From Litomosoides sigmodontis (Eukaryota; Nematoda; Chromadorea; Rhabditida; Onchocercidae), in assembly GCA_963070105.1 (NCBI GenBank), contig OY718803.1:8227823-8291822 (forward strand): a stretch of DNA of 64,000 nt. The letters run 5' to 3'. Both the position numbers and the translations under genes were made by a program. Shown piece after piece: positions 25,932 through 38,841 of this stretch. Under the pieces are notes generated by a model that saw only the letters and a program-made list of their open reading frames with translations, ran no database searches and was not told the DNA's origin. The first letter of the stretch is position 1. Every line of letters begins with the position of its first letter.

Positions 25932-27773
25932 CGAAATTATCACACCGTATACATTTAGGAATTGAAGCTGTCCGTATTTCTTCACGTCATTCTTTCCTGT
26001 CCAACAACATTTCAGTGACGAATAGCAGGCGCGACGTTCACTCTTGCATATTCCAATGATTTCTCGCCTTAATGACATTCACTACAAGTCGCGTCAACTG
26101 AGTTCCTCGATTATGATATTTAATAATAAGTGATTCAGTGCAAAGCCAACTCATCTCCACTCCCCCAGTTATTCCGACCTCTGCGCCACTGACGCTTCAA
26201 TCGTCTAGAAGCTGGCAGTAACGGAAGGCTGTACCACGAAGTATTACTGATCAACGGCTCGGCCTTTTCAACAAAAATTTTGAAGTTGGGGAATCGATGT
26301 GGCTACTGTTGGGACGGCCAGGTGGTTCTTGCGAAAGTGCAGTTGCGTTTCCGGATCTTGCATTTATCATGATCATGGGCACTTACCAACAGTCTAAGGT
26401 CAGCAATGGAAAAACTCACATTGCCGGCACGACCATTGATTTCCTCATTGCCGCGTTGATGAACCGATATTTCCGCTTCCTATTGTTATGATGGAAAAAT
26501 TGTCACTTTTCCGTTAAAACTTCAAAGTTTTGCATATTAGTCTAAAGTTCAATCTGTCAGATTATCAAATTGCTACCTTCAAAAAGTATATTCTTTTCAA
26601 AATTTAAAAACATGAAACGCGTGAGAACGGACCGGCAAGGAAAGTTGTCAAGTGATTCTCGGGACTTCTTGGTAAATTACATGAAGTCAACCTAGAAATG
26701 ACAAGTTACTTGTGGAGAATTATCAATTCCCTATAAACAGTTCACAAGCAAACGTCGATTGTAATTTCACCTGTGTAAATTATATTTTAAAATTTAAGCT
26801 ACTCTGAGCAAATTTTATGTTCAGCTCACTTTAGTCGTATCATACATTTTAAGTCACGTTATTATGATTTTACACGTACGTCCGTATTATGGTTATGGAT
26901 GTTTCTTTTCAGATATTTGCTTCATGAAAACTCAGATGCGAATGAATTCTGTGTATCATGATCATTTCAGTGAAATATGAAAATGTTAATTTGCACATAA
27001 GAAAAAGTGATATAATTGCAGAAATAATTTTCCATTCATTAGCTCTACAATAAATTACACCGATCGTGAAGACCTTCGTTAAAATTTTTGTTATAAATTT
27101 TTTAAAATTTTAAATTTCTTTATGCCTTTCAGGGTTGAATTTCCTTTCTCAGGATTGAATTCCCATGTGATCGACCTTCTTTCGAATTCTAATCAAATTA
27201 TTTTGCAGTTAATTAATTATACGTTCTTTCATTCATTTGCTACATTTGATCAAAATTGTGCTTCGAACTATTTTAGGATTTTTTTTCAGGGTTTTTTCTC
27301 AATTTTACAACTTCCATCAAAAGAAATGGAGATCTCATGACTTCGCCATTAACTACACTTCCAGAACTATTTAAATTGATTGTGCATTTGATCTCGGTGT
27401 CTAAAATTTATTCAAATTTACCAGGAGTAATTTCGTCCCGAAAATTGAAGTGAACCAGTACAAAAATACCGTAGGTAACATTTACCACCTTCCATTCTTC
27501 TTTTTTCTCTCCCTTTTTTTGCTCTTAAAAATGATTGTAAAAACTTTCAATTATGAAGAAGTTATTTCATTCATCCTTAAAGGTCAAGCACAGAACAGTT
27601 CACTTTTGTAATTTTTATTTTCCATTTTTAGTAAGTACACATATACTTTGTAGCTTCGAAGAGCGGTCCGCCTCATTTGTATCATTTGTTACTTGGCCCA
27701 AGAAAGTTTTGTTGCTTCAGCCAAGCAATAGAGGATATGATAGGAGTAAGGAAAACAGAAACTGCTCAAAGCG
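25932..27773. other. Intergenic region between RhoGEF and TRAPPC10
   Basis: About 1.8 kb. It presumably holds the TRAPPC10 promoter and the 3' end of the RhoGEF; a minus-strand AATAAA near 27615 would fit the latter. A locally GC-richer patch at about 26140-26490 contains a 64-codon plus-strand open frame (26297-26491) that I do not call as a gene. Confidence 0.5.
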
Positions 27774-30700
27774 TCAAACAATTTCAACATCAAGCGGTAT
27801 TGCCTGTAAGTCTGATGAGAGCACCGAATTGTGAACGCCAACAGAATCATCCATTAATTCCGATCCACAGTGTTGGTCTTCCGTTTCCACTTCTGCATTA
27901 TCTGCCAGTCTTTCCGGTTGTAAATCGGAATGTAACGATTTTACATCGCTGGAATTTTGACAGAAGCGAGTGTTCGGTTGCATTAGACGAGATGAAGAAC
28001 AACGTCGTAAGGACAAGGTAGAATAAAGTGGAGTGCACTTCAACATATCCTTCAATTGAATCGATTCATATTTTTCAATCGATTCTTGAAATTTTCCAAT
28101 CCATAATTCCTGAAATGAATTTAAGATGCTTTAAAAATATTAGTTTAAAGTTTGAAATTCTCATACCTTCTTCGTTTTTACTTCGATATGAGAATTAGAT
28201 TCTCCTTCATCGATTATTGTATTTGGAAGATTTCGAGAGTTAACTCCGACCATTTCAAACTGGCAAATTTTAAAGTCGCCAACAGTATGCATGTAATATA
28301 ACATCAATGATTATTTCCAAGAAAGAGGAAGCGAAAATCATCGATAACAAGATAGGTGGTTATTTTAAGTAAATTAAATCTAAAATTTACTTTATCCTCC
28401 TTGTTAGTAGCCTGTAAGGTAAAAATCGACACCACTTGGTAGTACCGTGTAAGATGTATTACCACAAATGCAAATTTTAATGACACTGAAAAAAACAGAC
28501 TCATCAGAGTAATTGTACACATTTCACTGAAAATTTCCATCTACTTCTCTCATATTGAATTCAGTATTAAAATTTTGTTAATTTCGAATAGAAACCAAAC
28601 CACTGGTAATGGAATCACTAGAATCAGCATCACAGAAAACACAGGAGTCCAACGGTATTGGTTGCTTCTGAACAACATATTGTTCCGATTTTGTCAACTG
28701 TGTTGCACCTTTCTACAATTAATAATAACGAATTCACTTGAAGAGAATAAGTAATCTGAGAAAGCGATGCTCCTCCAAAGCTAAAATATTTGAAATATTT
28801 GAAAATTACCTCTTGTCTATGCTTACTTTTTGTTTCTCAAATTCTAAACAAAGAAATAAATACTTTAATTCTGGTGCATTTCTTCATTTTTGTTAGCAGA
28901 AACATGTCGTTGAATAAGAACGCATAACAGTCACATGTTCTACCATTTTCTGCAAATTTCAAAAGTAACGAGGAATTTTCCATCTAAAATAAGTAAACCA
29001 TATAGCGTGGATGAAATGCATTAGTGCACTAACCGATAAGCTCCAGATGACCTTCATGGATCAATTTCCTTCTTGGATGTACCAAAAGATTCTCACAAAA
29101 CTGCCGAGACAGTGCTATCCTTAAGAACTGTAAATAATCAACTGTTAATGAAAATTAATGATCGCATAGCAAAGTTACGTTTGTATCACACATGTATTAA
29201 ATAAATTTAATGCTTTAAAGTTCTCATGACAATAAACATTTGAACTAATCTTAAAGCTAAATGGACTTTATCTAACTGCAACGAATAATATCTAACTTTT
29301 GTTTTTTGCAATTGAAAACTCGAAATGACGCAGATGCTCACTTACTTCTGGAATAAACGTTCGTGTTTCTAACTCAACGATTGATGGCCAAATGACTAAA
29401 TTTTGCAGCTGTTGTAATCGTTCGAAATTATGCAACCATTGAACGGAATCATCTATCGATCCTAAACAAGTAGTTAGCCTAGCACCTGTAAGGAATGAAA
29501 AAGCATTCTAGAATCTACACGTAATGCTTAACACGCACTTAATGATTCAGTCATATTTCCCACAACTTTCTCAATGCGTCTTTTGTCCTCATTATCTTTG
29601 GTATATTTGTGAATTTCTTTTAACAGAATTGGCAGCCTTGTAATATGCTGTAATGGTGCTATAAGTAAATCTTCCAATTGCAATCGTTCGCAACGTGGAT
29701 CCGTCAGGCATACCTGAAAGTACGGAGAAATAAAACGCTATGAAAATCAAAAATGCTAAAAAGTTTGAGTTTTACAATGAATTAGCACTTTAATTATCAC
29801 GAAAAACGTTATTAAATGCTAAAAGCTGATTAATGAGTGAACGTTAATCTGCTTGAAAGAAAACATGTGAAATTTACTCGTTCATATTCCGTGAAACGTT
29901 CCTCCTTTTCTCGTATTGAACCCAAATATTCTATTGTAGCCTTGTAATTAATGCAGTACGCCTGGTACGCCGATATTGTTGACGGTGCTTTGGAAAACTT
30001 CAAACAAAAAATTCTGGTAAATACTTTAAAATGTAATATTTCAAAATTAGCGAATTTAAGATTAACTATAACTTGACAGCAAAGGAAATACCTGCGCACC
30101 ACAACGACGCAATTAATTTTCTTATAATTTTTATTAAAATTCAAAAAAAACTTGCTCTATCGAACAATCTCACAATAAGATCGGTTGTATTGTAATTGTT
30201 ATTTTCAGCAACTTCGTCCAATATTTTCAGGAATGACTTACAAAATGACCAACTTATCTAAACAATATCTTCAGTTATAAAATCTGCAATTCGCATATTA
30301 CCAAAAGTTGAATTCAGTATTTTTGTTCAAAAATTTAAAAATTTCAGCTATTAAAGATTAGTCATAAAAGCAAAATAACAAACCCGGCATATTTGATCAA
30401 GATTTCCAAAGAGCAAATCCGGTTCTACAGTTAATAAGCATCCCTCAACCTGACATTTTTTCAACGGCTCCTTGTAAACATTTCTAAAAAGCAAAAAATC
30501 AAAATTTACAATATCGTAAAAAATTTCCAAATAAAATCCTCAAGCACTCCTGCGAAATTCATCATGCATGAACTGTCGAAAAAGTTTGTTTTAACTAACT
30601 AATTTTAAATTCAATTCATTTTTAATTTCGTTTATGATAATTTCAAAGACGCAAACCTCAAGACGAGAAGTTGCTTGTGGAGAAATATCAATTCGGTGTG

Positions 30701-33700
30701 AAACAACTCCCATACAGCTTGCAAACGCTTTCTGTCCAGCAATTCCAAATTTTCCGTATTTACAATAAATACTTTGTCCCAGCTGACCAGCTATAAAACA
30801 TCGAAGGAAGGAGAGTTCCAGCTGTCCCAGTAGCAATGAGGAATACTTTGTTTTTAATCAAACACCTCCTCAGATACTCTCTTCAGCACTCATATCGAAA
30901 CGTTACAATTATCAGCAATTCCTTCTCAAATTTCCATCAAATTATTAAGCATAAATCTTACGTGTTATAAAATTTTGAAAATTTTCATATAATTTTAATA
31001 AATTTAAGGAAAAATTATGAATTACATGTACTCATCTACTTATGGTTAGGTATTTTTTTTTATTCACAAATGAATTTATAAATATCTCAGTTCACAGCAA
31101 TCTTAGTAGTATTGCTTATTTATTACAAGTAATTTTTCCAATTCTTCATCATTAAATTCCGGATCGCCAGATACTTCCAACGCCGCCTGCACGTGTTTTA
31201 TGATTTCTCGCCTTTTAGCTCGATGTGACCATTCGTACTGAAAAACCTATCAGTTCATTTATTCAAAGTAAAATAAACTAAATTTTAATATCAAAATATT
31301 TATTGCTGATTCTACTCGTGACATGTAATCCATTTTTTTATTGTTTCACAAATATTTCAAATTTTAAAAACAATTAAATCTTTTTTCCTCATGATGGACA
31401 ATAACAAATTTGGATTTCAACTAATTCTTTTCAAGATCGCACCAAACGTCTTAAAATCCACGGTGATCGGGTCCTTGATTGCTCCTTTCCATCGGCATAA
31501 AATATTTGCATTGCAATTGTTGCTCTTTGTAAATCTGCAATTTCAAGATGTCAACTTTTCTTTTTATTCATACCATTTATGATGATACTTGATAAGTGAT
31601 AAGATTGAATCAAACTATGCTAGCTAAATGAAACAACAAGTTAAGCTTAATTTCATTTGCGCACTTCAAAGCAATACATTCGCTAATACTTGTAAGTATT
31701 AGTGATGTCTGAATATCGAAGTTTTACTGCAAAGGACAAATCCAAATATTTCAACAATTCATCATCTGTCTTCTAAATTTTCAAAATAATATTTTTAAGA
31801 AGTGCAATTTTGGAATATGCTATATTTCCAAAAGATATGCTAATGATCACATGAGCTTTCGCAGAAAACATTGAACAAATTTTAATGATGCACTGAACGA
31901 ATAAGAGGCTAACCAGCCAGTAGTCCACCTCCAGAACTTATTGCTCGATTGAAAAGTTTTGAGTCGTTGGAAGATATTTTCAAGTGCGGTACAATGATTA
32001 CATTATCCGAGCATGTTTCCCTCCTAGCACTGTAAAACATATAGCATTTTAATTTTTAATTTTTTAATTTTAATTTTATTTCCGTGCAGAGTACTAGAAG
32101 AAAATAAAAATATGCAAATGAAACAAAAATTTAATAAAAAAAAACAACTTTGCACAACACATAATACCACTGCTTCACACAATAGATGATAATATATAGT
32201 AGAGGAATGCAATGTTATCCCTACATCATTAAGGTATTGATTAACACAGTTCAGTGTACCGGCTTGAATTTGCTTGACTTGACTAAGTCATTTGACTACG
32301 CATTAGATAGGCTAGCTAGCTTTCTCTTTTCAAAGTCAATCTGTCCCTTTGGCAGGCTAAACGAGCATTTAATCAGGAAGTGATACGAACAAGTGATAAG
32401 AAGGCGCATGCTCGAAGACTTACTCGTCTTGCTGGATGCTTTGCTGCAAATAGGTTAGAGCTTTTCAATAGCTGTTGTGGTTTTCATTAACTAAAGGCCT
32501 ATTTAGCTTCATTGATAAATGAATAATGCCTTAAATATTTGAACCAAACTTGCTTGCCAAAGCGATCAAATTTGCATTGTTGGAAATTTACGTTCAAGAA
32601 AAGTTAACAATTTTTACGAAACGCATTCCGTCGCATTTGTATTCTAAAGTTCCACTGAGAAATTACGGTAAATTAGTTAGCAATTTTCACCTGATCAGGT
32701 ACCAGTGCATGCCGCCGCGTTAATTGTTCCTTGTTTGGTGGAACTGTTGGAACCTCCGTTTCTTCTTGCTGCAACAAATTGATTTCAGTCTTACTTTAGA
32801 GCAAATCAAAATTCATCATAAAAGACCTACACACATACCTCTTTCATCTTTCCAATCATTTTGACCTGTAAACCTAAAAAATTAGGTAACAAAGGATTCT
32901 GTTCCATTTCGAAAATAAAACGACAATGCCTAAACACACTACAAATTACACCATATTTTTTAAATTCAAATGACTATAGTTCTCATTATGGTTAGCCTTC
33001 AAACTTTTTTCACATGATTCACGTATAAGTAGCCTTTTTTCAATAAACAAAATCATTTTTTAAAAAAGACTAAGAGATTAAAAATTTTTATTTTTATAAG
33101 GAATTTCTTATGAAAAGGAATCATTCATATTTCTCATGAGGAATCAATCAATCATTCATCTCTCCATATTATCTTTGAGCTTCATTCCAAGAAAATAAAA
33201 CATACATCATCGCTCGTCTAAAATTGCATTTCAGGTTTACTAATTACGGCGGGATCAAGAAAGGCTTGAAACAATCACATATGAAAGAACACTGCATGAT
33301 ACTTAAAAACGCATACAGTATGGCTATGGAAATTCCAGCACTTACTAGTTGGAAGTTTTTCGAGTCTTTCAAATTCACTGAATGAATTGTCTGCAAGAGG
33401 ATTGCTTGATTGAAAGCTTAATTTAGTCATTTCAGAAGTATTTTGTGAAACGATTCCCCGAAAACACTGCGAGAATTACGAATGAGTGACAGTTGAAGTG
33501 ATGGCTGACAATCATCGAAATATTGAAATTGAAAATTGACTGAAGCAGACTTGCGAGACTTTTCAAAATGAATCAATCAATCAGTGAGAGGCAAAAAAAT
33601 TATTTCAAAAAAACATAAGCCGATGATAGTGCCATCGTATAGCTGAAATTAACTTGTTTGTTCTCGAAAAATTTCCACGAACAAATAATACTATCTTTAT

Positions 33701-34480
33701 CAGTCCAATAACTATCGGGATGATTGACTATTGGCTTTTCGATGCTCACTTCTTTCATAATTTCAATGATTCGTCAGCAAAAATTTAACATCAAAATTCA
33801 ATTTTTTTAAAGTTATTTCATGACGTAAAACGATCACGTAAATAAATAAATGAAATTAGCAGCGAGCTGAAAGATTTTAGCTCAAAAAATTGTAACATAA
33901 GCTGGGATTTTGAAAGGCAATGGAAAAGTAAAAATTTGCCTGAGCAAACAGATTGAAAAGTTGAAGTAAAATAAATTTGTAAAAGAATGTTAATGGATGG
34001 TAATTAATCTGTGTAAGCTGTGTAAGCGAAATCGCTTGGGATATCCTTTCGTACTTATTTGCATAGGTAATTTGTGCATTGCTAAGCCAATAAAACAAAT
34101 CCCTAATTTGGCAACGAAATTCGAGGAGAAAATCGCGAACAAAAGCCTTTATTGAGAATTCAAGAAGGACAAATCCTTTATTGGAAATTCGAGGTGAAAT
34201 TAGAAGAAAGCTTTCATTAGGTTTTGAGAACATTGATTTCATCAAATTCGATCACCGATAAGTTTAAGCTAACAAATTCTCCTACACAACAATTTCAAAA
34301 TAATTCTTGTTTTGGTCTAAAATTTAGCTAAAAGAACTACTTAATTCAAGAATTGGAGCTATATGTTCATAATATATAGTTTAGCATAATTTCAAAAATT
34401 AATAAAAATTGACGTACCTGTTTTAGTAGCGGATTACCACGTAAATGATGAAATAAAGCAAGTGATGATGGTTCAGCCAT
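27774..34480 (-). CDS. DH-PH Rho guanine-nucleotide exchange factor (PLEKHG type)
   Basis: Predicted activator of Rho-family GTPases, about 712 aa. Minus-strand exons: 34480-34418, 33390-33346, 32865-32839, 32768-32691, 32443-32424, 32029-31914, 31534-31443, 31237-31127, 30790-30657, 30483-30384, 30257-30156, 29997-29878, 29713-29539, 29485-29346, 29127-29034, 28949-28864, 28712-28601, 28485-28391, 28259-28167, 28109-27774. The DH domain spans roughly residues 204-395: RLQAVWELFHTEL, YKEPLKKC, RFSKAPSTISAYQAYC and LLIAPLQHITRLPILLKEI. The PH domain follows at about 455-615 (KLIHEGHLELI, CYAFLFNDMFLLTKMKK, VVQKQPIPLDSCVF, QVVSIFTLQA), then a tail of about 100 residues rich in Ser and acidic residues. 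The upstream 200 residues resemble no domain I know. Closest remembered relative is PLEKHG5. The 30257-30156 exon needs a GC donor. Confidence 0.9.
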
Positions 34481-35200
34481 AACAAGGGAGTAGTGCGTTG
34501 GTGAATTAAAATAACAAATTAGAAATTGAATTAACCGATCACTTTGCTAGTTAATTTGAAACTGAAAACAGAAAAGGACTGCTCGAGTGGCAGATGAATT
34601 AGTGAGAACACAGGGAAACGACTGAAATTGAACGTGGAAAAGTGACGGGAGGACGGGAGCATTGGCGTGTGCCATTGTGTCACACACAGATCGCCCGTCG
34701 TTGCATGGGAAGGCGCAATTGATGAATGCAACTGTCGCTCCTTTGTGACAGCTTAATTACTCGAGAAGTGGTCGAGTGCGACATTTTTAGAGCGAAAAAA
34801 AAAATTACGGCTTTGGAAATGGATTTGAATTTTGGAAAATTTTCAAATAACATTTCTAAACACTTCGATTTTACTTAGGGAATAGCTTTTTGTCCTTAAA
34901 GTTCAATCAAATGTAACTGCTGAATGATAATTTTGAGTTTAAAAATGATTTAAGCTTTAAGTCGTATCGTAATTCTTTCAAAGAGAAAGAAAAAGAAGGC
35001 GGTAGGCTGAATCACTATTTTTACGCTAAATTAATAAATACTTATTATTTATTAATTCAAATTAATGAATATTTAATTATTTGGCAAAAAAAAAGGGGAA
35101 ACAAATTCGAGCAAATATTCAAATAAACAATTTCCTAATACTGTATCCTATCAAACGTCCTCCTAGAAGATTTCTATTTGATACTTACTCTGCTAACTTC

Positions 35201-35387
<187 letters not shown>

Positions 35388-37323
35388 TAAATCTTTCTCT
35401 TTTAATTTCATCTAAAAGCAATTAATAACATTGGGCAGAAACAAAAAACAAACAAACAAATTCCTCTCATTGAACTCGTTAACATTGCATTAATGACATC
35501 AAAAGTTTTTCCTCAATCAGATATTTTCTTTCATCTAAGAAAAAAGTCAAGTGCATGCACAAATAAATTACTACTCACTGATCCACTAATTTTTTCTTTT
35601 TCAAATTTATTTTTCTCTAACTTACAGCTCATGCATGGATGTGTTTTGGTTTGTTTTTCCAAATTTTTAATGAAATCAAAGACATTTCTGATTTAGGAAA
35701 AAGTTCTACATTTTATTATAAATTTCGCATTCCCTCTCACTCATTTCATCAAAAATACTTTTTGTTTTTGCCTTTTTTTTTCGCATTAGCAAAGTAAGTG
35801 AGTGCTTGCTGTGTTTTTAGGAGGAATTTGAATGGAATACATTAACGTCGTTGTGTTACATTTCAGTAAAATTCCATTACCTTCGCTTCTAGCAGAGACA
35901 ATTAGCGATGTTCAAGTGAGAAATAGAAATTTCATTTCTTTCAAATGCACAATCGCGTCACTTTTAAAGTGTAAATTGCAATTATTCAAATTTATATATT
36001 CTGAGCTTTATATTACAAAAAATATAAAGTGAATAAATGCTAATTGGAAATGATAATTGTTAGCTAGACTGGAAATAATAAATGATTGGCATGTTTTGTG
36101 CAATTTAAAAAATGGTACTTTTGGGAACTAAAATTAAATTTTAATGTTGAAAATAAGAAGGAAAAGATTCAGTAATGAGATTATTGATTTGAAGAACTCT
36201 GCCATTGCTACTTTGTCTCATTTACTTAGGAATGCTTCTTTCAATTAAAGCAATTAACAGTTTAGCTGGAAGACTATAAACGGAGAGAAGCATTCAGGGA
36301 AATCTGTAAACGATTTACCTAGCAATGTTCCTTTCTATACAATTAACCTATTCAGAAATCAATTGGCACTCTAACTGTCCATCTGTGATTTCATGGAACT
36401 CTTCCACTTCAGTAAAATCCACAAATACAACTTCGTTGAGTTGTCAATTTAATGAAATTTAGGAACAGTTCTTCTTTTGCACGAAAAGATAGGTGATAAT
36501 GGAATTTGAAAGTGCTTTTTTGGAGATCTTCCGAGAAAATAAGCCTTCTTTTTTTTGACAGTCACAATTTAGTTGAATGTAACAGTAGCGAACGGATACA
36601 GTAATCAATGGATCGAACTGTCAGGCGCATTCATCCAATTCAGGTCATATTACCGCTCATCGCATCAGCTAATACCGATCAATCATTTGTGTTAGATGTT
36701 AAAAATTGGAGTATTAAATATAGCAAAGAGTGAAGAATTTGTGTTGTCGAAAACACTGAGCAAGCATTTCCACGCCTCTCTTCTCTCTCTCCCTCTCTCT
36801 GTCAGGGAGACGAAATAGGAGGAAAGAAAGAGAGAAAGAAAAACAATCAAACAGGAAGAGATAATTCTCAAAGTTTTAAAATTCTACAACTAAAAAGTTG
36901 CTGGAAGGAGGTGCACGCTAATGAAGTAAATTTCTCAAACTATCAATGTCCAACAAAAAAAAAAAGTTAAATGACCGGCACGAAATCCCAAAATATGTCC
37001 ACAATGAATGAATTCGACCTTTCTCTTCCATTCCACCCGTCAAATGATAAATTTACACAAATCTTCCCTCAATGAACTAATTTCTTATCTCTAAGAGAAA
37101 AAAGACAAGCAGAAAGCCGAAATGAGCAGAAGCATGGATGATTACGTAATTAATTTCATAATATTAAAATTGTATTGGAAACGTGTCATCAATGAATTAC
37201 GTAATCAGAAAAATTCTTAAATTTGCAAATAACAAAAAAATTTTCCTCTTATTCTCTAATATAATTCAAATTTTCTTTTAATTCTCTGATGTAATTCAAT
37301 GTTGCAAAATTCACCTTTTAACA

Positions 37324-37324
<1 letters not shown>

Positions 37325-37374
<50 letters not shown>
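37325..37374. repeat. (CA)n microsatellite
   Basis: About 25 CA units in AT-rich intergenic DNA. Confidence 0.97.
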
Positions 37375-37375
<1 letters not shown>

Positions 37376-38142
37376 GCTAACTGACCAATTGTTAATATGT
37401 GGCTTCTTCCTTGCCCATTGTCCATCTAAGAAGCTGTATTATTATGAAATTTGTTCATTTATGATAATTATGTCAAACTGCCTATTAAGTTAATTTTTAT
37501 TTCGTTTAATAATTTAAATGAAAATGTTGAAAGTAAAGAGAAAAAAACATTAAGATATGTGCGCCATCTGCGACATGCATATTTTTTCTCCAATATTAAT
37601 ATCAGAAATGACTAGGTTTATCGCTTTTGAAAAATTGTCATTGTTAGGAATAAAATTTTGGAAAATTTTAAAGGATTAAGGATTTAATTTTTTGCAGAGT
37701 AAAATCAGTTTTTCAAATTAAAGTTTTGCATTAAAATTACATCCATGCTTCACATAATTGCTAAATTGTTTTTGCATTTGGCTAGACTAAAATGCAAAAT
37801 TGAACGAAGTTATGGCACTGTAAGCTTTTTTAATTATATGAATTTCAAATGAAATTAACTTTTGAAAATTATCAATTAGATTGATATGAGTAAATTAATC
37901 TCATGATTTTATGCATAATCAATAATTAACTGATACATTTGCACTATGATTTCTAATACTATCAAAATTTTCTCATCGAAAATTAACAGCAAGAAATTCC
38001 ACTCATTTCACTGAATAAAAAAATATCACAAAGCAACGATCGCCACTATGAGTTAGAAGTTCAAAATTTTCACACTAAAAATTTTACTAATTATAATTTA
38101 AATTTTGAGATGAAAAATTGCTAGAACAGCTAGAGAGTGCTT

Positions 38143-38180
38143 GAGGAAGAGAGAGAGAGAGAGAGAGAGCGAAAGAGAAA
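38143..38180. repeat. (GA)n microsatellite
   Basis: Short GA run about 115 bp left of the 12-bp polypurine array. Confidence 0.9.
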
Positions 38181-38292
38181 AGCAAAAAGGCATAATTTCA
38201 GATTTTGTTTAGTACAATGAACTAATTGCATTGAATAGCTTTCCGCTATCGTGGCATTCTCAAATTCATTCAAACAGATTGATTTAAGAAAA

Positions 38293-38559
38293 AGAGGAAG
38301 AGGAGGGGGAAGAGGAGGGGGAAGAGGAGGGGGAAGAGGAGGGGGAAGAGGAGGGGGAAGAGGAGGGGGAAGAGGAGGGGGAAGAGGAGGGGGAAGAGGA
38401 GGGGGAAGAGGAGGGGGAAGAGGAGGGGGAAGAGGAGGGGGAAGAGGAGGGGGAAGAGGAGGGGGAAGAGGAGGGGGAAGAGGAGGGGGAAGAGGAGGGG
38501 GAAGAGGAGGGGGAAGAGGAGGGGGAAGAGGAGGGGGAAGAGGAGGAGGAAGGGGAAGA
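38293..38559. repeat. 12-bp polypurine minisatellite, about 22 copies
   Basis: Unit GAGGAGGGGGAA, almost without mutation. The plus strand is purely A/G for about 265 bp, with a run of five G in every unit. Frames read Gly-Arg, Pro-Leu or Ser-Pro repeats and are not genes. Confidence 0.97.
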
Positions 38560-38744
38560 CAAAAAGAAAGTGTGAAGTTCGCGTTAAGTTTTACAAGTGA
38601 ATGGAGGAAAAAATGATTGAATAAAAAATTTGGTGGGACATTTAGCTTTAGCTTGTGAAGATTCCTAAAGTATGAAGTTGCCTTAGGGTTGATGGATAAT
38701 CCATCCTGCGCACATTCCACGCACATTATCCATTCATCCTTGCA

Positions 38745-38841
38745 TTTCCTCCCCCTTTTACCCTTCCTTCTCCTCCCCCTCCTCCTCCCCCTCCTCCTCC
38801 CACTCCCCCTCCTCCTCCTCCTCTTCCTCTTCCTCTTTCCT
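38745..38841. repeat. Polypyrimidine tract (CCT/CCCCCT-rich)
   Basis: Almost pure C/T on the plus strand, with CTCCTCCCCCT-like units. It is the complementary sequence type to the polypurine array about 190 bp to its left. Confidence 0.9.

Noticed and set aside
27677..28021. 114-codon plus-strand frame opposite the last RhoGEF exon
   Set aside because: Antisense shadow of a well-supported coding exon.
28800..28845. A short exon between 28864 and 28712 of the RhoGEF, with good borders
   Set aside because: Including it breaks the phase into a stop. Direct splicing of the flanking exons keeps the PH domain intact.
33346..33430. An ATG at 33430 as an alternative RhoGEF first exon
   Set aside because: Its frame ends in phase 1 and leads to a stop in the following exons. 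The inner acceptor CTTGCAG makes a 45-nt internal exon in the right frame instead.
38130..38726. 198-codon Pro-Leu repeat frame and the matching Gly-Arg and Ser-Pro frames
   Set aside because: All three arise from the 12-bp polypurine minisatellite.
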